Source: Bryobacterales bacterium (GTDB taxonomy: Bacteria > Acidobacteriota > Terriglobia > Bryobacterales > Bryobacteraceae). Taken from it: DNA of 10,918 nt. The notes under the pieces are model-generated. The model saw nothing but the letters and a program-made list of their open reading frames with translations, made no database searches and was not told the DNA's origin. The first letter of the stretch is position 1, and the number at the start of each line of letters is the position of its first letter. Where the stretch lies: contig PKZC01000367.1 in assembly GCA_003132905.1 (NCBI GenBank), forward strand, positions 10,471 to 21,388, given 5' to 3'. Made by a program: the position numbers and the translations under genes. This document shows, piece by piece, positions 1 through 6,956 of this stretch.

Positions 1-575
1 TCTTCGCGCACGGCAGCGGCAGCAGCCGGCACAGCCCGCGCAACCAGTATGTCGCGCGAGTGCTGCAACAGGGCGGGCTGGCGACACTCCTGTTTGACCT
101 GCTCACCGCAGAGGAGGAGCGGATTGACGTCCAGACCGCCCAACTCCGATTTGATATTGCCTTGCTTGCGCGGCGACTGTCAGAAGCAACCGCATGGCTC
201 AAGAAAGATAAGGACACGCGCGATCTGCTGGTCGGATACTTCGGAGCCAGCACTGGCGCAGCGGCAGCCCTCGTCGCTGCGACTCAGCGTCGGGGTGATG
301 TATTCGCAGTAGTGTCGCGCGGCGGGCGGCCGGATCTCGCGGGTGCGTCCCTACCTTTGGTCAAAGCTTCCACGCTGCTGATCGTCGGCGGCGAAGACAC
401 GCCGGTGATCGCTATGAACGAGGACGCATTCCGGCAGTTGCGCATGGAGGAGAAAAAGCTCGAAATTGTCCCTGGCGCAACGCATCTTTTTGAAGAGCCT
501 GGCGCTCTTGAAAAAGTTGCTTCGCTGGCACGCGATTGGTTTAAGCAGGAATTGAGGTACGTGAAGAGTCGGTAA
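1..575 (+). CDS. Dienelactone hydrolase-like alpha/beta hydrolase (5' end outside window)
   Basis: This is the C-terminal part of a cytoplasmic alpha/beta hydrolase of the dienelactone hydrolase type. The frame is open from position 3, so the gene starts upstream of the window; internal Met codons such as 60 are not the start. The visible protein opens with FAHGSGSSRHSPRN, the oxyanion-hole region typical of the family. The nucleophile elbow is G-A-S-T-G with its Ser codon at 249-251. An Asp in GGEDTPV (codon 396-398) and a His in GATHLFEEPG (codon 483-485) complete a Ser-Asp-His triad. In many bacteria this domain is fused behind a phosphoribosyltransferase domain (COG1926 type). Whether that is so here cannot be seen, but a phosphoribosyltransferase remnant lies at 1826-2037. 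The natural substrate of this subfamily is not known to me. The family call is strong. Confidence 0.9.
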   Translation, partial: FAHGSGSSRHSPRNQYVARVLQQGGLATLLFDLLTAEEERIDVQTAQLRFDIALLARRLSEATAWLKKDKDTRDLLVGYFGASTGAAAALVAATQRRGDVFAVVSRGGRPDLAGASLPLVKASTLLIVGGEDTPVIAMNEDAFRQLRMEEKKLEIVPGATHLFEEPGALEKVASLARDWFKQELRYVKSR

Positions 576-677
576 GTTAAAGCTTTATCGCGATCTAGCA
601 TTGAGACCACTGGACCAGGAGGTGCTTATCGGCTGTCAGCACTACGGTTGGTTGCCGTTTCCTTCCCTTCCCGTGTC

Positions 678-694
678 AGTGGCTCGTAGCCACT
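678..694. repeat. Perfect inverted repeat, 7-bp arms, 3-nt loop
   Basis: AGTGGCT and AGCCACT flank CGT, about 100 nt after the hydrolase stop. This could be a terminator hairpin for that gene, but no T-run follows, so the role is unsure. The rest of 576-735 shows nothing recognisable. Confidence 0.35.
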
Positions 695-735
695 CGGCGT
701 CGTGGCGGCTAACGCGATTCAAGCGGAAACGCTGA

Positions 736-1011
736 ATCTTAAGCGGAGTCATCGGCGAGACGCTGGAGCTTTCCGGCGGATGGATCAACAGTTGCGAAAC
801 ACATCAGCACCAGGTCGCCGCGGAATTCCTGATATCCGGCGATGCCTTCGTAGTCATTCAGAAAGTCTCGGCAGCCATAGAGGCCAGCGAATCCCACATT
901 GACGTTCTCGCCCGCAAAGCAGTTCGCCTGGCGGAACGGGCATGGGGGTCGCCTGCGGGAAGATCCCGCATCATGGTCGCGACCGCCGGGCGTCGCCGAT
1001 CATCGTTCTAG
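736..1011 (+). pseudogene. Open coding-like frame without a start codon, possible gene remnant
   Basis: The frame is open for 91 codons between a TGA at 733-735 and a TAG at 1009-1011. It has no ATG, GTG or TTG near its 5' end. The translation reads like protein: it starts near LSGVIGETLELSGGWIN and continues through QVAAEFLISGDAFVVIQKV and SHIDVLARKAVRLAERAW, with an amphipathic helix-like C-terminal part and GC-rich third positions. The overlapping frame that begins with GTG at 702 could supply the missing N-terminus (AANAIQAETLN) through one frameshift near 735. I do not recognise the family. It is either a decayed gene or chance coding potential in GC-rich DNA. Confidence 0.3.
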
Positions 1012-1369
1012 CGGGCAGCACTTCGATCAAAGCGGCTGTGGCTTCACTGGGATCGAGCTGAATGTGAAGCCGGTCACCCACCGTCACCTCCGTCGGGTCG
1101 ATGGCCTCGCGACGCACGTGGCCTTTCGCGCTCGCAGACATTCGAGAGAAATCCGTAAAGCGTGAGAACGGGATCGCTTCCACATTTCCGTCGTCAAGCC
1201 GGATCACAAACGTCTGGTCAAAAAAATCGAAAGCTTGCACCTCGCCGCAAAATGCGGCCGACGTTCTTCCATAGCTTATCTGCTGGGCTTTCGACGGGTA
1301 AGGCGCCGCCATCAATGGCAACAGGGCAAGCGTGACAACGAGGAACACCAATTTCATCTGATCTGACAT
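971..1369 (-). CDS. Small secreted protein, possibly DUF5666-like
   Basis: This is a predicted exported protein of about 132 residues. It starts MSDQMKLVFLVVTLALLPLM, a signal peptide with a basic residue, a hydrophobic core and a likely cleavage region near PSKAQQ. The mature part, with CGEVQAFDFFDQTFVIRLDDG and a later VTVGDRLHIQL, resembles a small beta-barrel of the DUF5666 kind; I hold that resemblance loosely. I prefer the ATG at 1369-1367 because a GGGTGA ribosome-binding sequence lies 5 nt upstream. A GTG at 1378 would place the start inside that sequence, and a third choice is the ATG at 1357. It follows the minus-strand gene at 1381-1590 with only about a dozen bases between, so the two are probably co-transcribed. 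Function unknown. Confidence 0.65.
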   Translation of the reverse strand: MSDQMKLVFLVVTLALLPLMAAPYPSKAQQISYGRTSAAFCGEVQAFDFFDQTFVIRLDDGNVEAIPFSRFTDFSRMSASAKGHVRREAIDPTEVTVGDRLHIQLDPSEATAALIEVLPARTMIGDARRSRP

Positions 1370-1380
1370 ATCGGTCACCC

Positions 1381-1590
1381 CTATCGTTCGTTGATCTCGC
1401 CGCCGGCCTGGTCATCGGCCCACCGGAATGAGCGGTCCGGATCGGAGGCTTTGAGCTTCGCAAGAATTCCCTCCGCGCTGGCGCAAGGAAAGCGCCCCCA
1501 CCACAAGCGAAGTCCCGCGTACCGAATCGTACAAGTGAAATCGTCGTCGCTACCGAGCCGAATGTAAACTTCCTTCACATTTCCCGACAT
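1381..1590 (-). CDS. Small hypothetical protein, 69 residues
   Basis: This short protein has no recognised family. It begins MSGNVKEVYIRLGSDDD and contains a Trp/Tyr/Arg-rich stretch (YAGLRLWWGRFPC) and a charged tail (FRWADDQAGGEINER). There is no signal peptide and no membrane segment, so it is likely cytoplasmic. The ribosome-binding site is modest (GGAGTGATGAG upstream of the ATG). It sits just ahead of the secreted-protein gene on the same strand, and the short gap between them supports a two-gene unit. The composition is sensible for a real protein, but small length and lack of a known family keep confidence moderate. Confidence 0.5.
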   Translation of the reverse strand: MSGNVKEVYIRLGSDDDFTCTIRYAGLRLWWGRFPCASAEGILAKLKASDPDRSFRWADDQAGGEINER

Positions 1591-1825
1591 CGCGTTATCT
1601 CATCACTCCACGCACGGCTCCCGGAAGCGCTGTTCAGCTCTAAACCAGCGGACTGAAACTAGACTCCAAGACATTCTCCAATTGCTCGATGAGCATTCTC
1701 TATGCCACGCGGGCTATTGACATTAATGCCGCCGACTTGCACAGGCGGCGCACTCACAAGCCATACGATCTGCGCTACGCGGCGAGTTGGTACGGAGTTG
1801 TGAGTCTTATTGCTCAACACTGAGG

Positions 1826-2037
1826 ATAGGGCCGCAGGCAATACTCGTCGATGATGGCTTGGCCACGGAATCCACCATGCTGCGGCGATACGGTTCTCAA
1901 AACAGCTGTCGCCACTGCGGATCATGCTTGCAGTTCCAGTGGCTTCGAAGACTGCGCTTGGAAAATTGCGGCCTGAAGTCGATGAATGCTTGTGTCTGGC
2001 GGCTCCGGAGTTCTTTTATGCGGTTGGTCTCTGGTAG
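1826..2037 (+). pseudogene. Frameshifted remnant of a COG1926-type phosphoribosyltransferase
   Basis: The first part (from about 1841) reads AILVDDGLATESTM, the PRPP-binding loop of phosphoribosyltransferases, where the usual form is VDDGLATGATM. At about 1880 the frame breaks. After a shift it continues from 1882 as AAIRFSKQLSPLRIMLAVPV, then an ELRSEVDE-like LRPEVDECLCLAAPE and FYAVGLW, and stops with TAG at 2035-2037. In intact homologues this order (PRPP loop, VAVPV strand, Pro-Glu-Pro-Phe-Tyr-Ala-Val-Gly-x-Trp) is followed by a Tyr-Glu-Asp-Phe-like segment, which is missing here. The N-terminal half upstream of 1826 is not recognisable. A one-base loss near 1880 explains the shift. Such domains are commonly fused or adjacent to the hydrolase type found at 1-575. 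It is non-functional. Confidence 0.8.
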
Positions 2038-2189
2038 TGGGCCTGCATGCCCACGCTAATCGTCATGGCGAACAGCGCGTTCACATCGTCCGGGTCTGTC
2101 AGCAGCTGAAAGCCGACGTCGAGTTCCGACGCGTTCAAAACCTCAGCATGAGCCTGCCACGACCAAGCTGACGCCGCTTTTGGCGTCTC
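2016..2189 (-). pseudogene. Coding-like minus-strand frame without ATG start, probable remnant
   Basis: On the minus strand the frame is open from a TAG at 2192-2190 down to a TAA at 2018-2016. It has no ATG near its 5' end. The reading AWSWQAHAEVLNASELDVGF followed by QLLTDPDDVNALFAMTISVG and MQAHYQRPTA has strongly coding-like composition and GC-rich third positions, more so than the plus-strand frame over the same bases. A TTG in VLNASE is the only plausible internal start. Its last codons overlap the 3' end of the phosphoribosyltransferase remnant by about 20 bases, which suggests a rearrangement junction near 2016-2040 rather than two intact genes. Family not recognised. Confidence 0.4.
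2170..2187. repeat. Inverted repeat, 6-bp arms
   Basis: GACGCC and GGCGTC flank GCTTTT. There is no T-run on either side, so a terminator is not supported. It may be a chance hairpin. Confidence 0.25.
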
Positions 2190-2372
2190 CTATGCTATGG
2201 CGGCGCGAACAGGGGCGTGCGGGCTTTGACCCAGGGCCAACCGTTAAATTGCGGCGTTTTGCGCAGCCGTTCGCTTCAGACGGACCGCGCCGCGCAGCCG
2301 GCGGCCGCATTGGATGGTCCCAATTGAGCATCGGACCTCATTCGAGGCCTTCTATTTTAAGATCGACGAAGT

Positions 2373-2732
2373 ATGTTCGTGGGACTTGTGGCATTATGGG
2401 CATTACTGACACTCTTCATTGAGGGGTATACCATTGGGGATGCTCCGGATCATAACGAAAGAAGAATCCTGAGCCGCAAGGGCTGTCTTGCAGGTCTGCA
2501 TCTTACAAACCAGTGCTCCGACATCTTGAGATTTTATCTCGCTCGCACGGGTCCCCGCCTCGGCTTCCATTGCGTCCTACGCAACCGAGAAGATTCGCAC
2601 CAGGTGCGGGAAGTATCGCAATCAGCAAGTTTTGTAGATCCGAGCTTCCAAAGCGGACGCCAGTCTGTGCTTTGGGAGCGGGTCTATTTCCTGACGACGG
2701 CGCGCACCAACGTTTCTGACCTTTATCAGTGA
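2373..2732 (+). CDS. Doubtful ORF with hydrophobic N-terminus
   Basis: This is a 119-codon frame beginning MFVGLVALWALLTLFIEGYT, which would form a signal anchor or membrane segment. A Cys-containing, basic remainder follows with no recognised motif. The ribosome-binding site before the ATG is weak, and the third-position GC bias is lower than in the clear genes of this window. It could be a small membrane protein, a remnant, or a chance frame. No other convincing gene covers 2190-2988, so I list it at low confidence. Confidence 0.25.
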   Translation: MFVGLVALWALLTLFIEGYTIGDAPDHNERRILSRKGCLAGLHLTNQCSDILRFYLARTGPRLGFHCVLRNREDSHQVREVSQSASFVDPSFQSGRQSVLWERVYFLTTARTNVSDLYQ

Positions 2733-2736
2733 GGTA

Positions 2737-2755
2737 TTTGACAGCCTATGTCAAA
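2737..2755. repeat. Perfect inverted repeat TTTGACA-N5-TGTCAAA
   Basis: Seven-base arms flank GCCTA just after the doubtful ORF that ends at 2732. The AT-rich symmetric form looks more like a dimeric repressor operator than a terminator. A short frame (2748-2900, beginning MSKPIGAGESPWVREE) starts inside it, but its support is weak. Confidence 0.35.
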
Positions 2756-2988
2756 ACCCATCGGCGCAGGGGAGTCTCCATGGGTTCGCGAGGAGCGCGA
2801 GCTCTGTCGACAGGTGGAGCATTCGCCACCCGCAGGGCCACGTCCCAGTCACCTCCAAACTTTCGCGTTTGGCATTCCGCCTGCACTTAGCTCATCATAA
2901 GCCTAACGCGATCACGTTCAAACACACGCGATGCGCCCAACAATAATCGCTTAATTAGGTCAACCTGTGAGGAAAGGACCACAGTCCG

Positions 2989-3294
2989 ATGTCTTCGAAC
3001 AGTTTGTTTTCTGCCTTGACTCGCGACAAGAGCACCGCTGTCGCGCGAACGTACCGGACAAACACTTCATTTGTCGCTGTTCATTTCGACCAGGCCGGCA
3101 AAGGACAGATCGTTTTCCTGCCGGAAGGAGCGATGCTTCGCGTTATCGGACCGTCTTCCTGTTTGCGTGAAGCGTTGGAGGTAAGATTTGAAAACGAGCT
3201 TTACCAAGTATTCGAAATCGACCTCGTGGCTAGGTCGATCCTGATTTGTGAGCCGATCAGAGCGAAGGGCCGTGCCATCGTAGCTTACGCCTAG
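2989..3294 (+). CDS. Small conserved-type hypothetical protein
   Basis: This is a 101-residue protein without signal peptide or membrane segment. After a Ser/Thr-rich N-terminus it carries GQIVFLPEGAMLRVIGPSSC, then LEVRFENELYQVFEIDLVAR and a hydrophobic end (ILICEPI). This looks like a small all-beta fold. I recall similar short proteins in Acidobacteriota genomes, none with a known role. The start at 2989 is supported by GAGGAAAGG at 2969-2977, with 11 nt spacing. The GTG at 2967 opens a different frame and would place the start over this site. The gene is monocistronic and converges with the SYLF gene. Confidence 0.65.
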   Translation: MSSNSLFSALTRDKSTAVARTYRTNTSFVAVHFDQAGKGQIVFLPEGAMLRVIGPSSCLREALEVRFENELYQVFEIDLVARSILICEPIRAKGRAIVAYA

Positions 3295-3382
3295 TATACT
3301 GGCCCAAGTCTGCTACCATCGCACGCGAGGATTTGTCGGGAATTCGTGCCTAGTGCTGGAGTAAGCTAAGAGCTAAACAAAA

Positions 3383-3409
3383 GGCGGGGATACATCCGAT
3401 ATCCCCGCC
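3383..3409 (-). terminator. Rho-independent terminator of the SYLF gene
   Basis: A perfect 10-bp stem (GGCGGGGATA / TATCCCCGCC) has a 7-nt loop. On the minus strand it is followed by TTTTGTTT, the expected U-rich tract, 25 nt after the SYLF stop codon. The plus-strand side has no T-run, so its use for the 2989-3294 gene is less likely. Confidence 0.88.
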
Positions 3410-3434
3410 ATACTGCCGCAAACCTTCCTCGTGA

Positions 3435-4139
3435 CTATCGGTCCCGGTGGGCCGAGTCCCGATGCAGCGCCTTTTCAAAGTTCCTCGCTGCCGCCGGAGT
3501 CCTGAATTCACCGGTCAGAATTTCACGATTCGTCGCTTCGTGGCCATAGAGTTCACGGTTGGTATCTCCATCCGGACGAAGTGTCGCGCCTGTCAGCGAG
3601 ATGCCTGCGAACAGGCCGTGCGAACGGGAATATGACAGGATCTCCGCCTGCAGCTCCGCGTCCGTCTGTGCGGTTGCCGATCGGCCAATCGGGCCAGCCG
3701 CCACGGATGCATCTCCGCCGAGTGTAAACTTATCCGATAAAAGGTGCTTCATTGCGCCTTCATTCATCACCAGCAACACAACATCGGTATCCGAAGCGCC
3801 AATCTGGAATCCGAAGCTACCGCCTTCCGAGCGCATAGCGGCCGGTGCGCTCCAACCTGAGCCACCGTGCCTTCGGCATACCGCGAACCCGCGTCCATAC
3901 TCAGCGCCGAAGATGAATCCGGCCTTTTTCATGCCCGGTATTACAACGACGCAGTGCGCCTTATCGATCAGATCGTGGGGGATGCCGTGATCGGAAGCCC
4001 TCATCATATCGGTGAGTGTTTCGGCCGAAGCATCCAGCCGGTCGTCAACCTTGATTGCTCTGTCCGACGCAAATGCAGCGGCGGTCATGGTACCGGCAAT
4101 TGCCAGTGCCCAGACACCGTGTTTTAGTTTCGTTCTCAT
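3435..4139 (-). CDS. Secreted SYLF (YSC84) lipid-binding-type protein
   Basis: This 234-residue exported protein has a signal peptide at residues 1-25 (MRTKLKHGVWALAIAGTMTA, cleavage after an A-x-A near AFAS). The mature protein is a full SYLF/YSC84 domain. CVVVIPGMKKAGFIFGAEYG lies at about 63-82, GGSFGFQIGAS at 106-116, LLSDKFTLGGDASVAAGPIG at 133-152, and the signature RSHGLFAGISLTGATLRPD at 172-190, then NRELYG. Eukaryotic SYLF domains bind phosphoinositides; in bacteria the proteins are periplasmic or surface-linked with no settled function. A good ribosome-binding sequence (AGGATGAGG) precedes the ATG. It is transcribed alone toward a strong terminator and diverges from the operon starting at 4440. 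Confidence 0.92.
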   Translation of the reverse strand: MRTKLKHGVWALAIAGTMTAAAFASDRAIKVDDRLDASAETLTDMMRASDHGIPHDLIDKAHCVVVIPGMKKAGFIFGAEYGRGFAVCRRHGGSGWSAPAAMRSEGGSFGFQIGASDTDVVLLVMNEGAMKHLLSDKFTLGGDASVAAGPIGRSATAQTDAELQAEILSYSRSHGLFAGISLTGATLRPDGDTNRELYGHEATNREILTGEFRTPAAARNFEKALHRDSAHRDR

Positions 4140-4439
4140 AAAACCTCATCCTTTCGTCTTTGGCTCCATAGGTCCAAATTCTGTCTTGTCTTGGCCACTG
4201 CTCCGAACTTCTCTCTGAAACGGACCCACGGCCATCTTGGAACTGGCACGCCGGTGACCATTTCAAAGGGGTCAGCGGGAGTTGCGCCCCCCCGGAAATC
4301 TGGCGGGCGAAACCACTTCCGGTTTGGCAGCAAATCTGCACCGCGTAAAAGCAGGTTACGGCGATAAACCGGACTGTTTACACCGTGCGGTCGCCCGATG
4401 CGATCGCCGAAGCGGCGTTAGCCGCGGAAGGAGTTCTAT
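4140..4439. other. Divergent intergenic region
   Basis: These 300 bases separate the minus-strand SYLF gene from the plus-strand secreted-protein operon and must hold promoters for both. I see no convincing -35/-10 pair; a TTTACA near 4376 lacks a matching -10 at the right distance. No coding potential stands out on either strand. Confidence 0.5.
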
Positions 4440-5123
4440 ATGTACCGTTTAGTTTTCGCAATGGCGTCCATCGGATTGCTTGGAGTGGCTCTCGCGCCGA
4501 GCGGCCGCGCGGATGAATGGAACAAAAAGACGACTTTGACCGTGAGTGAATCGTTTCAGGTTCCCAGCAAAGTACTGCCTCCCGGCACGTACGTGATCAA
4601 GCTGCTCGATTCACCGTCGGATCGTCACATCGTTCAAATCTTCAACGCGGATGAGACTCAGCTACAGACCACCATCCTCGCGATCCCAAACTATCGCCTG
4701 CAACCGACCGGTAAGACCGTGGTCTCGTTTTGGGAAACGCCTCCTGGACAACCGAAGGCTTTGAGGGCATGGTTCTACCCAGGCGATAACTTCGGACAGG
4801 AGTTCGCTTATCCGAAGTCAGCCGCCGTGCAGATTGCGGCCGTGTCGCATGAAACGGTGCCCACCACCGAAGCAATCCAGCCGGCCGAGTTGCCCAAAGC
4901 GGAAATAACGCAAACGCAGCCTGAGCCGCAGGAAGTAGCGCAGGCTACTCCGCCGCCAGCACCGGCAACGCAGGAGCCTGCTCTTGCTCCGTCTCCAGCC
5001 GCAGCGGCGGTTCCAGCCCCTCAGGAGCTGCCCAAAACTGCCAGCCCGTATCCGTTGATTGGCTTGGCTGGCCTACTATCGCTTGGCTTGTTCGCGTTAT
5101 TGCGTTCTTTCCGTTTGTCGTAG
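4440..5123 (+). CDS. Secreted protein with Pro/Ala linker and LPXTG-like C-terminal sorting tail
   Basis: This is a 227-residue envelope protein. Residues 1-24 are a signal peptide ending near SGRA. Residues 25-135 form a domain with DEWNKKTTLTVSESFQVPSK, LPPGTYVIKL, SDRHIVQIFN and RAWFYPGDNFGQEFAYP, a type I associate with acidobacterial secreted proteins of unknown role. Residues 140-195 are a low-complexity Pro/Ala/Gln/Glu linker. LPKTA follows at 197-201, then a hydrophobic segment (about 205-221) and a short basic tail (RSFRLS). That tripartite end mimics a sortase signal, which is unusual in a Gram-negative context. AAGGAG lies about 6 nt before the ATG. Only 18 nt separate it from the VWA gene downstream, so the two likely form an operon. 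Confidence 0.85.
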   Translation: MYRLVFAMASIGLLGVALAPSGRADEWNKKTTLTVSESFQVPSKVLPPGTYVIKLLDSPSDRHIVQIFNADETQLQTTILAIPNYRLQPTGKTVVSFWETPPGQPKALRAWFYPGDNFGQEFAYPKSAAVQIAAVSHETVPTTEAIQPAELPKAEITQTQPEPQEVAQATPPPAPATQEPALAPSPAAAAVPAPQELPKTASPYPLIGLAGLLSLGLFALLRSFRLS

Positions 5124-5141
5124 CGTGACGATCGGAGATTT

Positions 5142-6095
5142 ATGACCCGCGGCCGCGTAGTGGCTTTGTCAGTGAACGCGCTAATTGTCGTGAGCGTGGT
5201 GGCATGGGGTCAAACCGATGACGCTGCCATCGCGAAAGCCGAACAATCAAACGACTTCACTATACGGACCACTTCGCGGCTGGTTATTTTAGACGTAAGC
5301 GTGAAAGATGCATCGGGCGGGTTTGTGTCCGGGCTTACCGAGGACAGTTTCAAGGTTTACGAGAACGGCAAGCCACAACAGATTACGCACTTCGCCGATG
5401 CCGACATTCCCGTGACGGTGGGAATCGCAGTGGATGAGAGCGGAAGTATGCGACCGAAGCGAGCGGAAGTGATCACGGCGGCGCTAGCCTTCAACCAAGC
5501 CAGCAACCCGATGGATGAGATGTTTATCGTCAACTTCAACGAAAAACCTCGGCTTGGCCTGCCGGATGATGTGCTGTTTTCGGACAACGTACAACAGTTG
5601 CGGTCCGCGCTGTGGCAGGGCAAACCGGAAGGGCGGACGGCGCTCTACGACGCAATTGAGATGTCGCTGCGGCAGCTTGAATTCGGAAGGCAGGACAAGA
5701 AGACGCTGGTGGTAATCAGCGACGGTGGAGACAATCACAGCAACCACACGCTGGAATACGTGATGCGCGACGTGCTGACGTCGGCAGCGACCATTTATAC
5801 GATCGGCGTTTATGACGAAGACGATCCAGAGAAGAACGAAGGCGTGCTGCGGAAGCTCGCGCAAGTGAGCGGCGGCGTGTTTTACCACCCGAAGACGCTG
5901 GACGAGATCGCACCGATTTGCCGGCAGATCGCGAAGGATATTCGCTCGCGATATACGATCGGATACGTGCCGTCGATCGAGGGCAAGACGGTTCGTTATC
6001 TCAAGGTCGCAGCGTCGTCGCCGGATCACCCGAAGTTAATCGTGCGAACGCGGACCAGCTACGTATTTTGGGATCAGGCGACGGAGTCCCAATGA
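5142..6095 (+). CDS. Secreted von Willebrand factor A domain protein (acidobacterial VWA type)
   Basis: This 317-residue exported protein has a signal peptide at about 1-23 (MTRGRVVALSVNALIVVSVV). A short beta domain follows (SRLVILDVSVKDASGGFV, EDSFKVYENGKPQQITHFAD), then a VWA domain from about 90 to 290. The metal-ion-dependent adhesion site is complete: D98-E-S100-G-S102 in AVDESGSM, T166 in EGRTALYD, and D194 in VVISDGGDN. The family is known from Acidobacteriota as VWFA-related proteins; it probably mediates metal-dependent protein binding outside the cytoplasm. It is the second gene of the operon with the LPXTG-like protein, with GGAG four bases from the ATG. Length and domain order fit the family well. 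Its ligand is unknown. Confidence 0.92.
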   Translation: MTRGRVVALSVNALIVVSVVAWGQTDDAAIAKAEQSNDFTIRTTSRLVILDVSVKDASGGFVSGLTEDSFKVYENGKPQQITHFADADIPVTVGIAVDESGSMRPKRAEVITAALAFNQASNPMDEMFIVNFNEKPRLGLPDDVLFSDNVQQLRSALWQGKPEGRTALYDAIEMSLRQLEFGRQDKKTLVVISDGGDNHSNHTLEYVMRDVLTSAATIYTIGVYDEDDPEKNEGVLRKLAQVSGGVFYHPKTLDEIAPICRQIAKDIRSRYTIGYVPSIEGKTVRYLKVAASSPDHPKLIVRTRTSYVFWDQATESQ

Positions 6096-6434
6096 AGGCG
6101 TGTGGACACGATCAAGCGCGTCAGCGTGATTTCGGAATGCCCGGGCCAACAGGAGTTCCGTAATGAGTGGCAAAGCAGCCACACGGGCACAAAGTGTTAA
6201 CTGGAAACGCGATTGCTGTCGGAAGGGCGGGCGAGGCTTAAATGTCACGGGAGGTAGCGTTGATGAGGCGGCGCGCGACTTTGCGCCTGAGGTCGCGAGG
6301 AGGTTCCGGTGCTCCGGCGTGGCGCCGTAGAGCAACGCCGGGCTCACCAATCGGCAGAGTTCCAGAGACGACTTTACGATTTGTAACAGAACGCCTGCCA
6401 GACCTGGCAGGAAAGACCTCAAAGGAGTTTTGAA
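6096..6434. other. Intergenic region upstream of Dps
   Basis: No gene is convincing in these 339 bases. A frame beginning at 6242 is Arg-rich and looks like a shadow in GC-rich DNA. The stretch must hold the dps promoter; the AT-richer GACTTTACGATTTGTAACAG at about 6371-6390 is a possible core, without clear consensus boxes. Confidence 0.4.
6395..6412. promoter_or_regulatory. Perfect palindrome in the dps leader, candidate operator or RNA hairpin
   Basis: CCTGCCAG-AC-CTGGCAGG has 8-bp perfect arms and only 2 bases between. It ends about 8 nt before the ribosome-binding site (AAAGGAG) of the Dps gene. The tight spacing favours a protein-binding operator over a stable hairpin. I cannot assign it to a known regulator; it does not look like a Fur or OxyR site. 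Confidence 0.5.
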
Positions 6435-6956
6435 ATGCCAAGTACTCAAGACGAACTCGGAACACGCCGCCGGGCTACACTGGCGACGCCCAGTGACCTC
6501 GGCGCGGAAACCGTCAAAAACATCACCGGCGCGCTTAATGCGCTGCTGGCTGATGTGTTTTCTACTTATGTGAAGACGAAGAACTTTCATTGGCACGTCA
6601 GCGGACCTCACTTTCGCGACTACCACCTCTTGCTCGATGAGCAAGCCGGCCAGCTTTTTGGGATGACCGACGACATCGCCGAGCGCGTGCGCAAAATCGG
6701 CGGTACCACAATTCGATCGATCGGCCACATTGCCCGCCTGCAACGCATCAGCGATAACGACGCCGACTATGTCGATCCGCTCGACATGCTCGCCGAATTG
6801 CGCGAAGACAACCGGACGATTCTTGCGAAGATGCGCGAAGTTCATGACCTATGCAGCGAATCGAACGACGTAGCCACAACAAGTCTCTTAGAGAATTGGA
6901 TAGACGAAACGGAGCGGCGCATCTGGTTTCTGTTCGAAACAGGACGAACCACATAG
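6435..6956 (+). CDS. dps: Dps-family DNA-binding ferritin (miniferritin)
   Basis: Dps proteins form 12-subunit shells that oxidise Fe(II) with hydrogen peroxide and store the iron, and many also coat DNA during stress. This 173-residue protein has the family ferroxidase residues in order: H52 in NFHWHVSG, H64 and D68 in DYHLLLDEQ, and D79 and E83 in MTDDIAER. The C-terminal helix (LLENWIDETERRIWFLFE) is complete. The N-terminal extension of about 22 residues contains an Arg cluster (TRRRAT), which could contact DNA. AAAGGAG sits about 7 nt ahead of the ATG. The gene looks monocistronic with its own leader palindrome. Length is normal for the family. Confidence 0.95.
   Translation: MPSTQDELGTRRRATLATPSDLGAETVKNITGALNALLADVFSTYVKTKNFHWHVSGPHFRDYHLLLDEQAGQLFGMTDDIAERVRKIGGTTIRSIGHIARLQRISDNDADYVDPLDMLAELREDNRTILAKMREVHDLCSESNDVATTSLLENWIDETERRIWFLFETGRTT

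Noticed and set aside
1659..1925. Minus-strand 88-codon frame over the start of the phosphoribosyltransferase remnant
   Set aside because: It is antisense to the recognisable PRPP-loop motif and has no motif itself. Its C-terminal GGINVNSPRGIENAHRA is mildly protein-like but not enough to support a gene.
2748..2900. Short 50-codon frame beginning MSKPIGAGESPWVREE
   Set aside because: The only ribosome-binding candidate (GAGG) is 13 nt away, and the composition is Pro/Ser-rich without any family resemblance.
5484..6029. Minus-strand open frame of 181 codons inside the VWA gene
   Set aside because: It is fully antisense to a gene with complete domain motifs. Its Arg/His/Val-rich composition is typical of shadow frames.
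6036..6845. Long minus-strand open frame (269 codons) across the VWA end, the intergenic region and dps
   Set aside because: It runs antisense to the well-supported Dps and VWA genes, is rich in unlikely residues and has no motif. It is a shadow of their codon bias.
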